A DNA stretch of 64,000 bases from Vibrio aestivus (GCA_003263845.1 JYJN01000009.1:1-64000), one strand, 5' to 3'; shown: positions 29,388 through 40,893, numbered from the stretch's first letter. Notes: generated by a model from the sequence alone, not told the origin. Translations and numbers: made by a program.

Positions 29388-32159
29388 TTACGGTTTAGGG
29401 GTCAAGGTTGCAACCATCTTCTGCGTATTGGCTCCAAACGACCAATCCGCCCGCTGCTGAATATCTTTCAGTGTGATGCTATTTGCGGTAGCGTCAATAT
29501 CCATAAGTGCATCAATTCCGTAGCCATGAATCAAGTATCGACTATAAAACCAAGCTCGCTGACCTGGGTCATCATTGATTGGTTTCACCGCCGTCGCCAA
29601 CTGTTTCGCCGCCGTTGTAACCTCTTCTTCGGTAATCGAAGTGGCTAATCCATTGAACATTTTCCCGAGAGCCTGATTCACTTCGTCCAAATCATCTTCG
29701 GCCACCTTAGCTGTCACAAACCAATCGGATACTAGCTCACCATCCTGGGTTACAGGAAATACCTCAGGAGAGTAATCCAAACCGCGATTTTCTCTGACCT
29801 CTGCAAGTAAGCGAGCACTTGCGATGCGCTGCAGTACTTCTTCAGCGAACACATCCTTGCCAAGCTTAGGCATTCCTTGAGAGTTAACCAATCGTGTCAG
29901 CAACGTGATGCCCGACTCACTGCTTTCCGCGACTTGCACCTGCGGTTCAATAGCTTGAATGTAGCCATTTTCCAAATTTAGTTCTTCGGTTTGAGAGTCA
30001 CTAAAAGTAATGGATGCGATATATTTGCGTAACATCGGAGCCAATTGCTCAGGCTCAACATCTGCAATGATGACGAGCTTATTATTTCGGTCATGTCCAA
30101 ACAGCTGCTTATGAACCTCTAAGGTTTGCTCTACAGTGACACCTGCTAAATCAGAATTCATGATGAAGCGATGTTTGCTGTCTAGCTGGTATGTGCCAGC
30201 GTTAATCGCCTTGTACCACTTGCCTTCCGGTGAATTGAAGAACGTCGAGTTATCTTGATAGAACTCTTGCTTCACAGCTTCCAGCTGACGTGGCTCTAAG
30301 TTGATTTCAGTCGATATATTGAAGATGGCGTTTAGAGCAAGTGGGATCTCTGCAACTTTACTGCTCAACTCAATACCATGATGGGTAAAATCGACAAACG
30401 GAATAACCAGCAGGTCTTTCTTTTTAAAGAAGCTGTCAAGCTGAGCACCACTGAACTCACCTAATCCACTGCGAGCCGAGGCTGGAATAAGAACATCACT
30501 GGCAGCAAATAAGTCGGGTTTTAAAGCCGCTTTTCCGCCCTGACTCGCGTAAACCATGTAGGCTCTCTCGCCTGCTTTTGCATCGCGTTGGTACCAAACT
30601 TCAACGCCGTTACTCAACTGCCAGACCGTCATATTTTCATCATACTGAGTCCGACCAACAATCTCCCCTTCATTACTCGGTTGCGCTAACTCAGACGCGA
30701 CACTCGCAAGTGCAAGTGGCTTTATCCCTTCTTGAGAGAAGACTTGAGGTATTTGTGCCAAACGCTGCTTCATCGCCTCTGGTGACTCTTCGGCGCTGTA
30801 GCCCTGCAGCCAATTCACTTCTGATGACAGCAGGTCATCAATATTTTTGTTGATTCCTTTAAGATCAACATTGGCAATGAACGAGGTGAGCGCCTGACGA
30901 GAGGTTTCACGACTTTGCATAGGCATAGCTTGCTCAATTGAGAAGACCTTTTGATCGACAATATGAACTGGTTTACGCTTATCCCAATCGCTATCTAGAT
31001 TAGCTAACGAGCTCTGATAACCCGCCATGATGGTATCGAGTTCATTTTGACTAACACCGTGGTCTCTCAGAGAGCTCAATGTTTCCAAGAAAAGAGTCTC
31101 GGTTACTTCTCTTTGTTCAGCAGAAAAGGCGATACTCCCCACTGCATATCGATTGTACTCAATCCACTGGCTGTAGACTCCGGTATGCTGAACGGCCAAA
31201 GCTGCATCGTTAAAGACTGCGCTAATACGTTGATTGATAAGTTGCTGAGCAACATCATCGAGCCAATTTTTCTTTTGGTCTCCAACCGTCCTAACCGCCA
31301 TCTGACCTCTATCAATGATGAAATGTAGGCTCGGTGACTCTTTATCACCCGAAGGTAATGAGCGAGAGTCATTGTTAACGGCAGTCGCTCTCTGCTTCTC
31401 TACTGCTGGATCACCGCGGTTTTTCCAGCTTGAGAATTGAGCTTCGATTAACTTGGCAATTTCGTCTTTGCTGATGTTACCTGCAATAATCAGCTCGGCA
31501 TTCTGTGGCTGATACCATTTATGATAATAGCCTTTCAGCCCTTCAGACGTTGCTTGCTGAACAGACTCCTTGGTACCTAGTGGGTCGAGGTGTTCTAACA
31601 CCGTGCCTTCAATCGATGCCTCATAAGCTTTGAAAAATAGTGACTTATCTTCTGGACGCGAGAATCGAAACTCCCCCAGTATCACGCCTTTTTCTTTTTC
31701 TACTTGCTCTGGAGCAAACGCGATACCATCAGCCACGTCTCGCATCCATGTCATCGCTAATTCAAGATGTTCTTTGTCAGACAGATCCATCTTATAGTTA
31801 GTCAATTGATAACCCGTGAATGCATTGATATCCGCGCCGAAGCTGCCGCCTGTTTTCTCAAATAATTTGATGACATCATTGCCAGTGAAGTTACGGCTTC
31901 CATTGAAGGCCATATGCTCAACAAAGTGTGCGTAACCTTTTTGCTCTTCAGACTCTTGCATTGAGCCCGCATGGATCATTAGACGGATCGATATTTCGTC
32001 ATCGTCTGTTGGGTATAGGTGGTATTTTAGCCCGTTGTCGAGCTGATGATGGGTCCAGTTTTCATCTTCTGGAATTGGGGTGTCCAGCTGTGTGTTACAG
32101 CCGACAATAAGTAGTACTACAAATAAAAAAAGCCATTTTTTAGCTACTTGCATGAACAT
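29388..32159 (-). CDS. M16 family zinc metallopeptidase lipoprotein (PqqL-like)
   Basis: A 923-residue two-halves M16 peptidase. The signal peptide ends in the lipobox LLIVGC (about Cys21), so it should be a lipoprotein. The inverted zinc motif HFVEH with the downstream Glu (GVILGEFRF) makes the N-terminal half catalytic, and the C-terminal half is the usual inactive partner. PqqL in E. coli acts on imported ferredoxin, but no plant-ferredoxin or TonB genes lie here, so the substrate is open. It is complete, without frameshifts. Confidence 0.88.
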   Translation of the reverse strand: MFMQVAKKWLFLFVVLLIVGCNTQLDTPIPEDENWTHHQLDNGLKYHLYPTDDDEISIRLMIHAGSMQESEEQKGYAHFVEHMAFNGSRNFTGNDVIKLFEKTGGSFGADINAFTGYQLTNYKMDLSDKEHLELAMTWMRDVADGIAFAPEQVEKEKGVILGEFRFSRPEDKSLFFKAYEASIEGTVLEHLDPLGTKESVQQATSEGLKGYYHKWYQPQNAELIIAGNISKDEIAKLIEAQFSSWKNRGDPAVEKQRATAVNNDSRSLPSGDKESPSLHFIIDRGQMAVRTVGDQKKNWLDDVAQQLINQRISAVFNDAALAVQHTGVYSQWIEYNRYAVGSIAFSAEQREVTETLFLETLSSLRDHGVSQNELDTIMAGYQSSLANLDSDWDKRKPVHIVDQKVFSIEQAMPMQSRETSRQALTSFIANVDLKGINKNIDDLLSSEVNWLQGYSAEESPEAMKQRLAQIPQVFSQEGIKPLALASVASELAQPSNEGEIVGRTQYDENMTVWQLSNGVEVWYQRDAKAGERAYMVYASQGGKAALKPDLFAASDVLIPASARSGLGEFSGAQLDSFFKKKDLLVIPFVDFTHHGIELSSKVAEIPLALNAIFNISTEINLEPRQLEAVKQEFYQDNSTFFNSPEGKWYKAINAGTYQLDSKHRFIMNSDLAGVTVEQTLEVHKQLFGHDRNNKLVIIADVEPEQLAPMLRKYIASITFSDSQTEELNLENGYIQAIEPQVQVAESSESGITLLTRLVNSQGMPKLGKDVFAEEVLQRIASARLLAEVRENRGLDYSPEVFPVTQDGELVSDWFVTAKVAEDDLDEVNQALGKMFNGLATSITEEEVTTAAKQLATAVKPINDDPGQRAWFYSRYLIHGYGIDALMDIDATANSITLKDIQQRADWSFGANTQKMVATLTPKP

Positions 32160-32307
32160 CTCCTAGTCCAATAACTTAGAGCACTATAACGGCTAGCTCA
32201 CCTCAACTGTGAAACATCAGTGAAATTTCAATAAAAATGCGATCCATAACCACCAATTATGAAATTGATAACGCTATCAGAACCATACCACTTTCTTCTA
32301 CTCAAAA
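32160..32307. other. Intergenic before the M16 peptidase gene
   Basis: About 150 bases, A/T-rich, holding the M16 gene promoter on the minus strand. No specific operator or ORF is recognisable. Confidence 0.4.
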
Positions 32308-32344
32308 ACAAAAAAGCCTCACACTTATGCTAAGCGTGAGGCTG
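32308..32344 (-). terminator. ispH terminator
   Basis: AGCCTCAC/GTGAGGCT stem (32315-32343). On the minus strand it runs into TTTTTTG, 20 bases after the ispH stop. Confidence 0.85.
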
Positions 32345-32364
32345 ATTAATACGTATCAAACTTG

Positions 32365-33315
32365 TTAATCGACTTGTTTAATTTGCAGCTCTTTAGGTAC
32401 TTCGAAGAACATGTTCTCTTCACGGCCCAGAACATTTTCGACCGAATCTGCGCCAAGTTGTTTGATGCGCTCAAGAATTTGGTCGACCAACTCTTCTGGC
32501 GCCGATGCACCTGCGGTCACACCCACTTTTATCTTACCCTCAAACCATTCCGGTTTGATGTCTTCTGGACAATCAGTCAAGTAACCCGGCGTGCCAAGCT
32601 TTTCTGCCAGCTCTTTCAAACGCGTTGAGTTCGATGAGTTTTTAGAACCCACAACCACCATCACATCAACATCACTCGATAATTCGCGCACGGCATCTTG
32701 GCGGTTCTGTGTTGCGTAGCAAATATCATCTTTTCGTGGGCCTTGGATATCAGGGAACACTCGGCGCAGTTCATCAATGACATCGGCCGTTTCATCCACA
32801 GACAGCGTTGTTTGGCTTACATAGTGAAGGTTTTCAGGATTCTTAACTTTCGCTTTCAAAGGCTCAACATCGGCAGGCGTTTCTACAAGGTACATACCAC
32901 CATCTTCACTGGCATATTGGCCCATGGTACCTTCCACTTCTGGGTGGCCCGCATGACCAATCAGCACCACTTCCATATTCTTTCGGCTGGCGCGCGCCAC
33001 TTCCATATGAACTTTCGTTACTAATGGACAAGTCGCGTCGAATACGGTTAAGTCACGATCTTTGGCTTCTTTTCTTACCGCTTGAGAAACACCGTGAGCA
33101 GAAAAGATAACAATATTGTCGTCAGGCACTTCATGGAGTTCTTCAACAAATATTGCACCACGCTGCTTTAAGCCTTCCACTACAAAACGGTTATGCACCA
33201 CTTCGTGACGAACGTAAATTGGGGGCTGGTACATCTCTAATGCACGCTCAACAATGCTAATCGCACGGTCAACGCCTGCACAAAAGCCGCGAGGGTTGGC
33301 TAATAAGATTTTCAT
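32365..33315 (-). CDS. ispH: 4-hydroxy-3-methylbut-2-enyl diphosphate reductase IspH
   Basis: Last enzyme of the MEP isoprenoid pathway, a [4Fe-4S] protein producing IPP and DMAPP. The three cluster cysteines appear in [21 protein letters not shown] and [10 protein letters not shown], and the proton-relay Glu in GHPEVEGT. It is 316 residues and complete. It follows fkpB, keeping the lspA-fkpB-ispH order widely conserved in Gammaproteobacteria. Confidence 0.97.
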   Translation of the reverse strand: MKILLANPRGFCAGVDRAISIVERALEMYQPPIYVRHEVVHNRFVVEGLKQRGAIFVEELHEVPDDNIVIFSAHGVSQAVRKEAKDRDLTVFDATCPLVTKVHMEVARASRKNMEVVLIGHAGHPEVEGTMGQYASEDGGMYLVETPADVEPLKAKVKNPENLHYVSQTTLSVDETADVIDELRRVFPDIQGPRKDDICYATQNRQDAVRELSSDVDVMVVVGSKNSSNSTRLKELAEKLGTPGYLTDCPEDIKPEWFEGKIKVGVTAGASAPEELVDQILERIKQLGADSVENVLGREENMFFEVPKELQIKQVD

Positions 33316-33393
33316 TTCACTACTCTTTACTTTGCTGCTCTTTATTTGCTGCTGTGAGGTATGCTCTTTGCTGGGCGGCTATTCTACGCCAAG

Positions 33394-33825
33394 TTAGTCG
33401 ACAGACAAAATTTCAACTTCAAAGCTGACATCCTGCCCCGCTAGCGGGTGATTAAAGTCAACAGTCACTGAATCACCAGCGACCTCAGTAATAATGCCCG
33501 GGATTTCTGCGCCATCTGGTCCAGAAAACGCCATAATGGTACCGACTTCAACTTCCGCGTCACCCACAAACTTAGCTCTATCCATATGATGGATGTTATC
33601 TGGATTTGGCAGTCCGAATGCATCTTGTGCTTTTAGTTCAATAACTTGGTTGTCACCTACAGTGAGATCTAACAAACAAGATTCAAAATTCTCACTCAGA
33701 CTACCATCCCCCATGACGAATTTGGCAGGCTTACCCATGTTGTGAGTGCTATCCGCTACTGAACCGTCTTTCAGTTTAATCGTAAAATGTAGGGTTACTG
33801 CAGAGTTTTGGGTTATTGTTGTCAC
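33394..33825 (-). CDS. fkpB: FKBP-type peptidyl-prolyl isomerase FkpB (SlpA)
   Basis: Cytoplasmic SlyD-like prolyl isomerase and chaperone: an FKBP core (VTLHFTIKLKDG, ... FVMGDGSL) with the insert-in-flap domain (AFGLPNPDNIHHMDR). I choose GTG 33825, 8 bases after AAGGAA and matching homologues, giving 143 residues. An upstream ATG at 33849 lacks a ribosome site. It lacks the His-rich tail of SlyD. Confidence 0.93.
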   Translation of the reverse strand: MTTITQNSAVTLHFTIKLKDGSVADSTHNMGKPAKFVMGDGSLSENFESCLLDLTVGDNQVIELKAQDAFGLPNPDNIHHMDRAKFVGDAEVEVGTIMAFSGPDGAEIPGIITEVAGDSVTVDFNHPLAGQDVSFEVEILSVD

Positions 33826-33874
33826 GTTTATTCTTCCTTGTGCTGCCATTTGGCAATCTAGTTATCGTTATTGA

Positions 33875-34141
33875 TATACCCAAGTGACTTCAAGATGCAA
33901 AATTCAGAGCGCTGTCACGGGTTCAAATTCAAGGTAAATGACGCAGCGGAATAACTCGTTCTTTCCAAGTCATTTAACGCTGAAGTTGAGCCTGTGACAC
34001 GCTCCCAAAGGGCGAGTTTGCCTAGCTTGCATACTTTGTTAACGATTCTCAATTTAGAACCACTAAATTGTCGAATCGTTGCCTAGTTTGCAAACTAGGC
34101 AATTCTCGCTGAACCACGCATCTTGAGGTTACTTGGGTATA
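33875..34141. mobile_element. MITE-like 267-bp inverted-repeat element
   Basis: The left end begins TATACCCAAGTGAC and the right end is its inverted copy with two differences over about 24 bases (ending 34141). The outer TA pairs look like target duplications. Inside is a perfect palindrome GCCTAGTTTGCAAACTAGGC (34081-34100). No ORF is present. It sits between lspA and fkpB, which are normally adjacent and co-transcribed. The ends resemble a repeat I recall from several Vibrio genomes. Confidence 0.78.
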
Positions 34142-34152
34142 CACCGTTATAT

Positions 34153-34187
34153 AAAAAAGAGCCGACCGAATCAACGGACAGCTCTTA
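34153..34187 (-). terminator. Possible lspA terminator
   Basis: GAGC...GCTC imperfect hairpin (34159-34184). On the minus strand it is followed by TTTTTTAT. It ends the ileS-lspA unit before the MITE. Confidence 0.65.
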
Positions 34188-34211
34188 GGGTTATCAGTTT
34201 ATGCGCTTAAA

Positions 34212-34718
34212 TCAGCTCTCTGATTCTTTCTTTCGAAAACCATCCAGGATGATCATTGCCGCGCCAATACAGATGGTTGAATCTGCCAAGTTGAATGCAG
34301 GCCAATGGTAGGTTCCCCAGAAAAAGTCTAAGTAATCAACAACAAAACCATGTACAACACGGTCGAAGACATTACCAACCGCACCACCAATAATCATGGC
34401 ATACGCAAGGTTATTCCACTTCTCTTTCGCGGGTAACTTACTCATCCAGTAAGTCAGTAATCCAGTGACAATAAAGGCAATACCGGTGAAGAACCAACGC
34501 TGCCACCCCGCTTGCTCACTCAGAAAACTGAATGCTGCGCCATAGTTATGTACATGGAGAATATTGAAGAAAGGCAAGACTTCGATGCGGTTGGCCCAGC
34601 CATAACCAATATTTTCCAATACATAAAATTTAATAGCGATATCAGCGATAAAAATCACGAACGCTAACCATAGCCAGCGAATGCCTGATTCTTTCCATGT
34701 AAATGTTTGATTGCTCAT
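34212..34718 (-). CDS. lspA: Lipoprotein signal peptidase LspA
   Basis: Aspartyl protease of the inner membrane that removes the signal peptide from prolipoproteins after Lgt. It has four membrane segments, the catalytic Asp pair in [10 protein letters not shown] and VVDYLDF, and the conserved NYGAAFSFL loop. ATG 34718 gives [12 protein letters not shown], 168 residues; the longer frame to 34760 is non-conserved. It follows ileS by 86 bases. Confidence 0.95.
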   Translation of the reverse strand: MSNQTFTWKESGIRWLWLAFVIFIADIAIKFYVLENIGYGWANRIEVLPFFNILHVHNYGAAFSFLSEQAGWQRWFFTGIAFIVTGLLTYWMSKLPAKEKWNNLAYAMIIGGAVGNVFDRVVHGFVVDYLDFFWGTYHWPAFNLADSTICIGAAMIILDGFRKKESES

Positions 34719-34804
34719 TACTTTACCTAAAAATAGCCCCAGTAATAACTGGGGCTGCAAACTTGATAAAAAGTTCAGTATGTCGAAGTCAATTTCACGT
34801 AAGA

Positions 34805-37651
34805 TTACGCGAACTTGCGAACCTCACCCTCACCATCTACGTTCGATACACAACGGCCACAGATAGTTTCATGACCTTCGATTGTGCCAACGTCTGGTGT
34901 GTGGTGCCAACAACGGTCACACTTCTTCGCTTCTGTTGCTTTCACTTCTACGAATAGGCCTTCTAGCTCAGTCGCTTGGGCGCTGTCTGACTTCTCGCTG
35001 AGAGGTTTCACAACTGCAGCTGACGTCAGTAGAACGAAACGAAGTTCATCTTCTAGCTTGTTGATGGTTGCCGCTAGTGCGTCATCAGCAAACAAAGTCA
35101 CTTCAGCTTGAAGTGCGCCACCGATTGTCTTCTCTTTACGTGCATCTTCAAGAAGCTTGTTCACTGAACCACGAACAGATTGGACTTGAGTCCAGAATTC
35201 GTTGTTTAACTCTTCACCTTCCGCAAGACCGAACAGGCCTTCGTACCACTCACCAGTAAATACGAACTTATCACGGCTCTCACCATTTGGCAGAGTTGCT
35301 GGCATTTCGTTCCAGATTTCGTCTGCAGTGAAAGACATAATAGGAGCCATCCAACGAACTAGAGCTTCTACAATGTAGTAAAGCGCCGATTGACAGCTAC
35401 GCTGAGCATGGCCACCAAGTTTCGCGGTGTACTGACGGTCTTTAATTACGTCTAAGTAGAATGAACCCATTTCAATTGAGCAGAACTGCATTAGACGTTG
35501 CGTTACTGCGTGCGTGTTGTACTCGCCGTACGCTTTGATGATCTCTTCTTGAGCAGCTAGTGCGCGACCCACAGCCCAACGATCCAGTGCTACCATCTCA
35601 TCTGCAGGCACCAGGTCCGTTTCTGGGTTGAAACCATTTAAGTTCGCCAGGAAGAAACGCGATGTATTACGGATACGACGGTAAGCGTCAGCCGAGCGTT
35701 TTAGGATTTCATCAGAAACCGCCACTTCACCCGTGTAGTCGGTTGAAGCAACCCATAGACGCAAGATATCAGCACCTAGCTTGTTGGTGACATCTTTTGG
35801 TGCAACTACGTTACCGATAGATTTCGACATCTTACGGCCTTGACCATCAACTACGAAGCCGTGAGTTAGCACTTGCTTGTATGGTGCTTCATCTTTCATC
35901 GCAATAGATGAGATGAGTGAAGACTGGAACCAACCACGGTGTTGGTCAGAACCTTCTAAGTAAAGGTCAGCTGACGCGCCGTTGTACTCTTCGCGAGCAT
36001 CAACAACTGAGTAGTGAGTTACACCTGAGTCGAACCATACGTCTAGCGTATCCAGTACTTTCTCGTACTTGTCTGCTTCTTCGCCTAGTAGATCAGAGAT
36101 TTCTAGATCCCACCAAGCCTGAATGCCTTTCTCTTCAACTAGCTGAGCAACTTTCTCAACCAGTTCAATGGTGTTTGGATGCAGCTCTGACGTCTCTTTG
36201 TGAACAAATAGAGCGATTGGCACACCCCAGGTACGTTGACGAGAGATACACCACTCTGGGCGACCTTCGATCATACCTTCGATACGGCTTTGACCCCACT
36301 CAGGCATCCACTCAACACCTTTAATTGACTCTAGCGCTTTTGCACGCAGGCCAGCTTGGTCCATAGAGACGAACCACTGTGGTGTTGCACGGAAGATGAT
36401 TGGCGTTTTATGGCGCCAACAGTGCGGGTAGCTGTGCTCGTATGCGTGGTGGTGAAGAAGCGCGCCTTTTTCTCTTAGCGTTTCAACAACTGCATCGTTC
36501 GCTTTAAATACGTGCTGACCAGCAAATAGCTCTGTATCTGGCAGGTAAACACCATTCGAACCTACTGGGTTAGCCACTTCTAGGTCGTACTTTTGACCTA
36601 CAGCGAAGTCTTCTTGACCATGGCCCGGTGCGGTATGAACCACGCCAGTACCAGATTCTGTTGTTACATGATCACCAAGGATCGCAGGCACAGAAAAGTC
36701 GTAGAACGGGTGATTGAAGTGAGACAGCTCAAGTTCGGCGCCTTTCGCGAAACCAAGGTTATGGAAATGCTCGATACCGGCACGATCCATCACGTCTTTC
36801 GCTAGTTCAGAAGCAACGATGATACGCTCTTTCGTCTCTCCTTCTACTTGAATCAATACATACTCTAGATCATCACGTAGACATACCGCGCGGTTTGCTG
36901 GAAGTGTCCATGGTGTGGTGGTCCAGATAACGATTGAGATATCGCCTTCACCTTCATGACCGTCGCTCAATGAGAACTTAGACAGAAGTGCAGCTTCATC
37001 TACTGCTTTAAAGCGAACATCAATAGATGGTGACACTTTATCTTTGTACTCTACTTCTGCTTCCGCAAGTGCAGAGCCACAGTCTGTACACCAGTGAACT
37101 GGTTTAAAACCTTTCAGTAGATGGCCATTGTCAGCAATCTTACCCAGTGCGCGAATGATGTTTGCTTCCGTCGCAAAATCCATAGTGCGGTACGGCTTGT
37201 CCCACTCACCCATGATACCAAGGCGTTTGAAGCTCTCTTTTTGACCTTCTACCTGGCCTGCCGCGTATTTACGACACTCTTCGCGGAACTCAGCCGCAGA
37301 AATTTTTTGGCCTGGCTTGCCTTTCTTTTTCTCTACCATTAGTTCGATTGGTAGACCATGACAGTCCCAACCAGGAATGTATGGCGCATCAAAACCAGAA
37401 AGTGTTTTGGATTTAATAATAATGTCTTTAAGAATCTTGTTTAGCGCGTGGCCAATATGGATGTCACCATTCGCGTATGGAGGACCATCATGTAGAACGA
37501 AAGATTTTTTGCCTTTCTTCGCTTCACGGATTGCGCCGTAAAGGTCTTCTTTGTACCAACGCTTAAGCATTTCTGGCTCACGATTCGCCAGATTACCGCG
37601 CATTGGAAACCCTGTTTCAGGTAAGTTCAGGGTATCTTTATACTCACTCAT
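34805..37651 (-). CDS. ileS: Isoleucyl-tRNA synthetase
   Basis: Class Ia synthetase of 948 residues. The HIGH motif appears in [16 protein letters not shown] in [10 protein letters not shown], an editing CP1 domain lies between, and a C-terminal zinc finger is formed by CDRCWHH and CGRC. It is full length with no break. It sits in the ribF-ileS-lspA group, 64 bases after ribF. Confidence 0.97.
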   Translation of the reverse strand: MSEYKDTLNLPETGFPMRGNLANREPEMLKRWYKEDLYGAIREAKKGKKSFVLHDGPPYANGDIHIGHALNKILKDIIIKSKTLSGFDAPYIPGWDCHGLPIELMVEKKKGKPGQKISAAEFREECRKYAAGQVEGQKESFKRLGIMGEWDKPYRTMDFATEANIIRALGKIADNGHLLKGFKPVHWCTDCGSALAEAEVEYKDKVSPSIDVRFKAVDEAALLSKFSLSDGHEGEGDISIVIWTTTPWTLPANRAVCLRDDLEYVLIQVEGETKERIIVASELAKDVMDRAGIEHFHNLGFAKGAELELSHFNHPFYDFSVPAILGDHVTTESGTGVVHTAPGHGQEDFAVGQKYDLEVANPVGSNGVYLPDTELFAGQHVFKANDAVVETLREKGALLHHHAYEHSYPHCWRHKTPIIFRATPQWFVSMDQAGLRAKALESIKGVEWMPEWGQSRIEGMIEGRPEWCISRQRTWGVPIALFVHKETSELHPNTIELVEKVAQLVEEKGIQAWWDLEISDLLGEEADKYEKVLDTLDVWFDSGVTHYSVVDAREEYNGASADLYLEGSDQHRGWFQSSLISSIAMKDEAPYKQVLTHGFVVDGQGRKMSKSIGNVVAPKDVTNKLGADILRLWVASTDYTGEVAVSDEILKRSADAYRRIRNTSRFFLANLNGFNPETDLVPADEMVALDRWAVGRALAAQEEIIKAYGEYNTHAVTQRLMQFCSIEMGSFYLDVIKDRQYTAKLGGHAQRSCQSALYYIVEALVRWMAPIMSFTADEIWNEMPATLPNGESRDKFVFTGEWYEGLFGLAEGEELNNEFWTQVQSVRGSVNKLLEDARKEKTIGGALQAEVTLFADDALAATINKLEDELRFVLLTSAAVVKPLSEKSDSAQATELEGLFVEVKATEAKKCDRCWHHTPDVGTIEGHETICGRCVSNVDGEGEVRKFA

Positions 37652-37715
37652 CGATTCTTAATTCCGTTGTGTTGGGTGACGGTTAGACATTATGCCAAGT
37701 GGCGAACTAAACCAC

Positions 37716-38648
37716 TTAGTCTAGCTGACGCAGCCACACCCTTGCTGCTTCAGCATCCAATTCTATTTGTTGTTTCAGTGCTTCAAACGACTCGAACTTA
37801 ATCTCCTCGCGAAGCTTATGCAGAAGTGATACTTCTAGCTGCTTGCCGTAAAGGTTACCTTTAAAGTCAAACAGGTGCACTTCTAACTGTTGGCGAACAC
37901 CGTTCACCGTTGGGCGTTGACCAATATTAGCAACGCCACCAATTGCTTGCTCCCCAATACCTTGCGCCTTAACGATATAAACACCCGATACAGGAGAAAC
38001 ACACCTTTTCAAAGGTATGTTTGCCGTAGGAAAACCAATGGTTCTCCCAAGCTTGCGACCATGAGATACACGACCACTGATACTGTATTCACGCCCCAAC
38101 ATCGAGGCTGCTTCATCAAGTTTGTCTGCGGCTAAAGCGTGCCTAATTGCTGTGCTGCTTACTCGTAACTGCTGTAGGCAGAAGCTTTGAGTACTGACCA
38201 CTTCAAAGCCAAACTTCTCACCTGCTTGCTTTAGCATTTCGAAGTTACCTTTTCGGCCCTTACCGAAGCAGAAGTCATCGCCAACCACTAGGAATTTTAC
38301 ACCCAACTTCTCGACCAGCAATTCAGAGATAAATGCCTCAGCGGTCAAGTCAGCGAAGTGACGATTGAAGTTAACACACAGCAACCTGTCGATATCGAGC
38401 TTACCTAACTGTACGTATTTATCTCGAAGGCGCGCCAAACGAGCGGGCGCTTTATCTCGAGCAAACAACTCTAATGGTTGAGGTTCAAACGTCATAACTA
38501 CCGACGGCAAACCTAAAAGCTTTGCTTGCTCAGATACTTGATTGAGTACCTGCTGATGCCCTAAATGAACACCGTCGAAGTTACCTATGGTAAGCACACA
38601 ACCGTGATGCTTAGCATGTATATTGTGAATACCGCGAATTAATTCCAT
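37716..38648 (-). CDS. ribF: Bifunctional riboflavin kinase/FAD synthetase
   Basis: Converts riboflavin to FMN and FAD. The N-terminal adenylyltransferase shows GNFDGVHLGHQQVL and the C-terminal kinase shows HGRKLGRTIGFPTANIPL and VANIGQRPTV. The length of 310 residues is usual. It follows murJ, the conserved murJ-ribF-ileS order. Confidence 0.96.
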   Translation of the reverse strand: MELIRGIHNIHAKHHGCVLTIGNFDGVHLGHQQVLNQVSEQAKLLGLPSVVMTFEPQPLELFARDKAPARLARLRDKYVQLGKLDIDRLLCVNFNRHFADLTAEAFISELLVEKLGVKFLVVGDDFCFGKGRKGNFEMLKQAGEKFGFEVVSTQSFCLQQLRVSSTAIRHALAADKLDEAASMLGREYSISGRVSHGRKLGRTIGFPTANIPLKRCVSPVSGVYIVKAQGIGEQAIGGVANIGQRPTVNGVRQQLEVHLFDFKGNLYGKQLEVSLLHKLREEIKFESFEALKQQIELDAEAARVWLRQLD

Positions 38649-38720
38649 TAGAATGCACTAAATACTTGTCGAGCTCGAATGTCAATAGCGTGAAACCGAC
38701 GGATTATATACTAATCTGCA

Positions 38721-40284
38721 TTACTCTGTCGCGGCTTTTAAGTCTTTTAGACGAATCCCCATAACGAGCAAACTTACTAAATAGACAACAGCACCAAAGC
38801 CAATCAACATCGTAAGCGTAAAGACTCGCTCCATAAAGCTCCAAGTCAGCCACACCGACATCTCTTCAAGTTGCCACAATATAGCGGTAACCATGGCACC
38901 ACCAGCAATCACCAGTCGCACAATAAACAGCAAGGTTGAACGAGTTAATCGGTAGACATTTTGAATATGTAAACCGCGATACAAAAGCACCATGTTGACC
39001 AAGGCAGATAACGCGGTTGCCATTGCAAGCCCCACGTAACCATAGAACCACGCGAAAATGGCATTGAATACCATGTTGCTGACCATTGCGATGATGCCGT
39101 ACTTAACTGGCGTTTTGGTATCCTGCCTTGAGTAATAGCCCGGTGCGAGCACCTTAATCAACATGAAGTTAAGCAAGCCGGATGCGTAGGCCAATAAAGA
39201 TAAAGAAGCATAATGAACATCTTGCGGTGAAAACTCACCGCGCATAAATAGGACCATTAACATGGGCTTAGCTAGCACCATTAATCCAAGCATTGCCGGT
39301 ATACCAAGTAGTGTGACGATTTTTACACCCCAGTCCATGGTATTAGCAAAGCCTTGGCTCTGCGCATCGACATGTTTACGGGAAAGTGCAGGAAGAATAA
39401 CGGTCGCAATGGCAATACCAAATAGCCCAAGTGGGAACTCCAATAAGCGATCGGAGTAATAGAGCCAACTGATCGATCCCGTTTCAAGAAAACTGGCAAT
39501 AAAGGTATCAAACAGCAAGTTGATCTGGCTGACTGAAACACCAAATAGTGCTGGAATCATTAGTGTTCGAATTTTAACGACACCAGGATCGCGCCAGCCC
39601 CACTTTGGTTTTACTAAAACGCCCGCTTTAATAAGGAAAGGCATTTGAAACAGGAACTGCACCAAACCACCAAGGAATACGCCAATCGCCAAGCCCAATT
39701 CCGGCTGAGATAGCTGCGGAGCAATGAACCAAGCAGAAAAAATGATCATCACATTGAGAAATACTGGGGTAAACGAAGAAACTGCAAACTTACCAAAGGT
39801 ATTCAAAATAGCGCCAGATAGGGCAACAAAGGTGATGAACCATAAATAAGGAAAGGTAATTTTCAACATGAAGCTGGCGAGTTCAAACTTCTCAGCCGAA
39901 GGGCCACCATTCATCCAATCTAAAAACCAACCGAAGCCAAATAGTGCGGTCACAACCCCAGAGCCCAATACACCTAGCAAGGTAACAATAGAGACAATGA
40001 CCCCGAGCGTACCAGCGGCTTTAGCAATTAAATCGCGGGTTTTATTCATATCTCCGGCGGCGTGATATTCTGTTAGAACAGGGACAAACGCTTGAGAAAA
40101 AAGCCCCTTCTGCAAATAAACGGCGAAGAAAGTTCGGGATTTTATTGGCGAAGAAAAAAACATCGGCACTGGCACCAGCTCCCATAAGGTTGGCTACCAC
40201 CACATCCCGGACGAGACCTAATACACGAGAAATCAGCGTCATAGCACTGACAATCATGCCCGACTTGAGAAGACGTTTACTCAC
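38721..40284 (-). CDS. murJ: Lipid II flippase MurJ (frameshifted)
   Basis: Essential MOP-superfamily flippase that moves lipid II across the inner membrane; about 14 membrane segments. The N-terminus SKRLLKSGMIVSAMTLISRVLGLVRD is conserved. I choose GTG 40284, 5 bases after AGAGGT. The frame breaks at 40097-40102, where six T on the coding strand should be five to read EGAFSQAFVPVLTEYHAAGD. Repaired length is about 520 residues. Confidence 0.95.
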
Positions 40285-40543
40285 AAAAACCTCTGTAGAC
40301 ACATACATCCAATCATTATCTTTCTAATCCCTGAGAGAATGTCAGCCACAGATAAGATAAGTATTAGCATTGGTATAAAAATACTGTTAGAATCCACGCC
40401 ATCTTAACCGCGATAACCTTTTCATTCCAAAATTTGTTTGGCTTAGATGGGTTTTTGCACAAATCATTTGACAATAAGGTGCAAATGAGGGATATTCCTC
40501 GCCCTTAAATTGTCACCGAACTAAGTTTTTGGGAGTTAGACCC
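40285..40543 (+). promoter_or_regulatory. rpsT promoter region
   Basis: A good sigma-70 promoter, TTGACA (40468-40473), 17-base spacer, GATATT (40491-40496), lies 50 bases before rpsT. The murJ promoter must also be in this divergent gap. The rpsT leader contains GGGAG at 40531-40535. Confidence 0.75.
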
Positions 40544-40804
40544 TTGGCAAACAGTAAATCTGCTAAGAAGCGCGCTATCCAAGCTGAGAAACGTCGCCAG
40601 CACAATGCTAGCCGTCGTTCTATGATGCGCACTTACATGAAGAAAACTATCGCTGCTATCGAAGCTGGCGACAAAGAAGCTGCAACTGCTGCATTCGCTG
40701 CAGTTACACCACTACTAGACCGCATGGCGACTAAAGGCCTTATTCATAAGAATAAAGCAGCTCGTCACAAGTCTCGTTTCTCTGCTGCAATCAAAGCTCT
40801 TTAA
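40544..40804 (+). CDS. rpsT: 30S ribosomal protein S20
   Basis: Primary 16S rRNA-binding protein, 86 residues beginning [25 protein letters not shown]. It starts with TTG at 40544, 8 bases after GGGAG. In E. coli rpsT also has UUG, which is tied to autogenous translational control, so the rare start is likely functional here. It is monocistronic and ends at a strong terminator. Confidence 0.97.
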   Translation: MANSKSAKKRAIQAEKRRQHNASRRSMMRTYMKKTIAAIEAGDKEAATAAFAAVTPLLDRMATKGLIHKNKAARHKSRFSAAIKAL

Positions 40805-40828
40805 TAGAGTCTCGATTTCTAAGAGAAC

Positions 40829-40857
40829 AAAAAAACCGGCTTTTGCCGGTTTTTTTA
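40829..40857 (+). terminator. rpsT terminator (bidirectional with hlyU)
   Basis: AAACCGGC/GCCGGTTT hairpin (40832-40852) flanked by A7 and T7 runs. Confidence 0.92.
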
Positions 40858-40893
40858 TATCTGAATTTTTTAAAACATCATCAAGCAAGCGTG

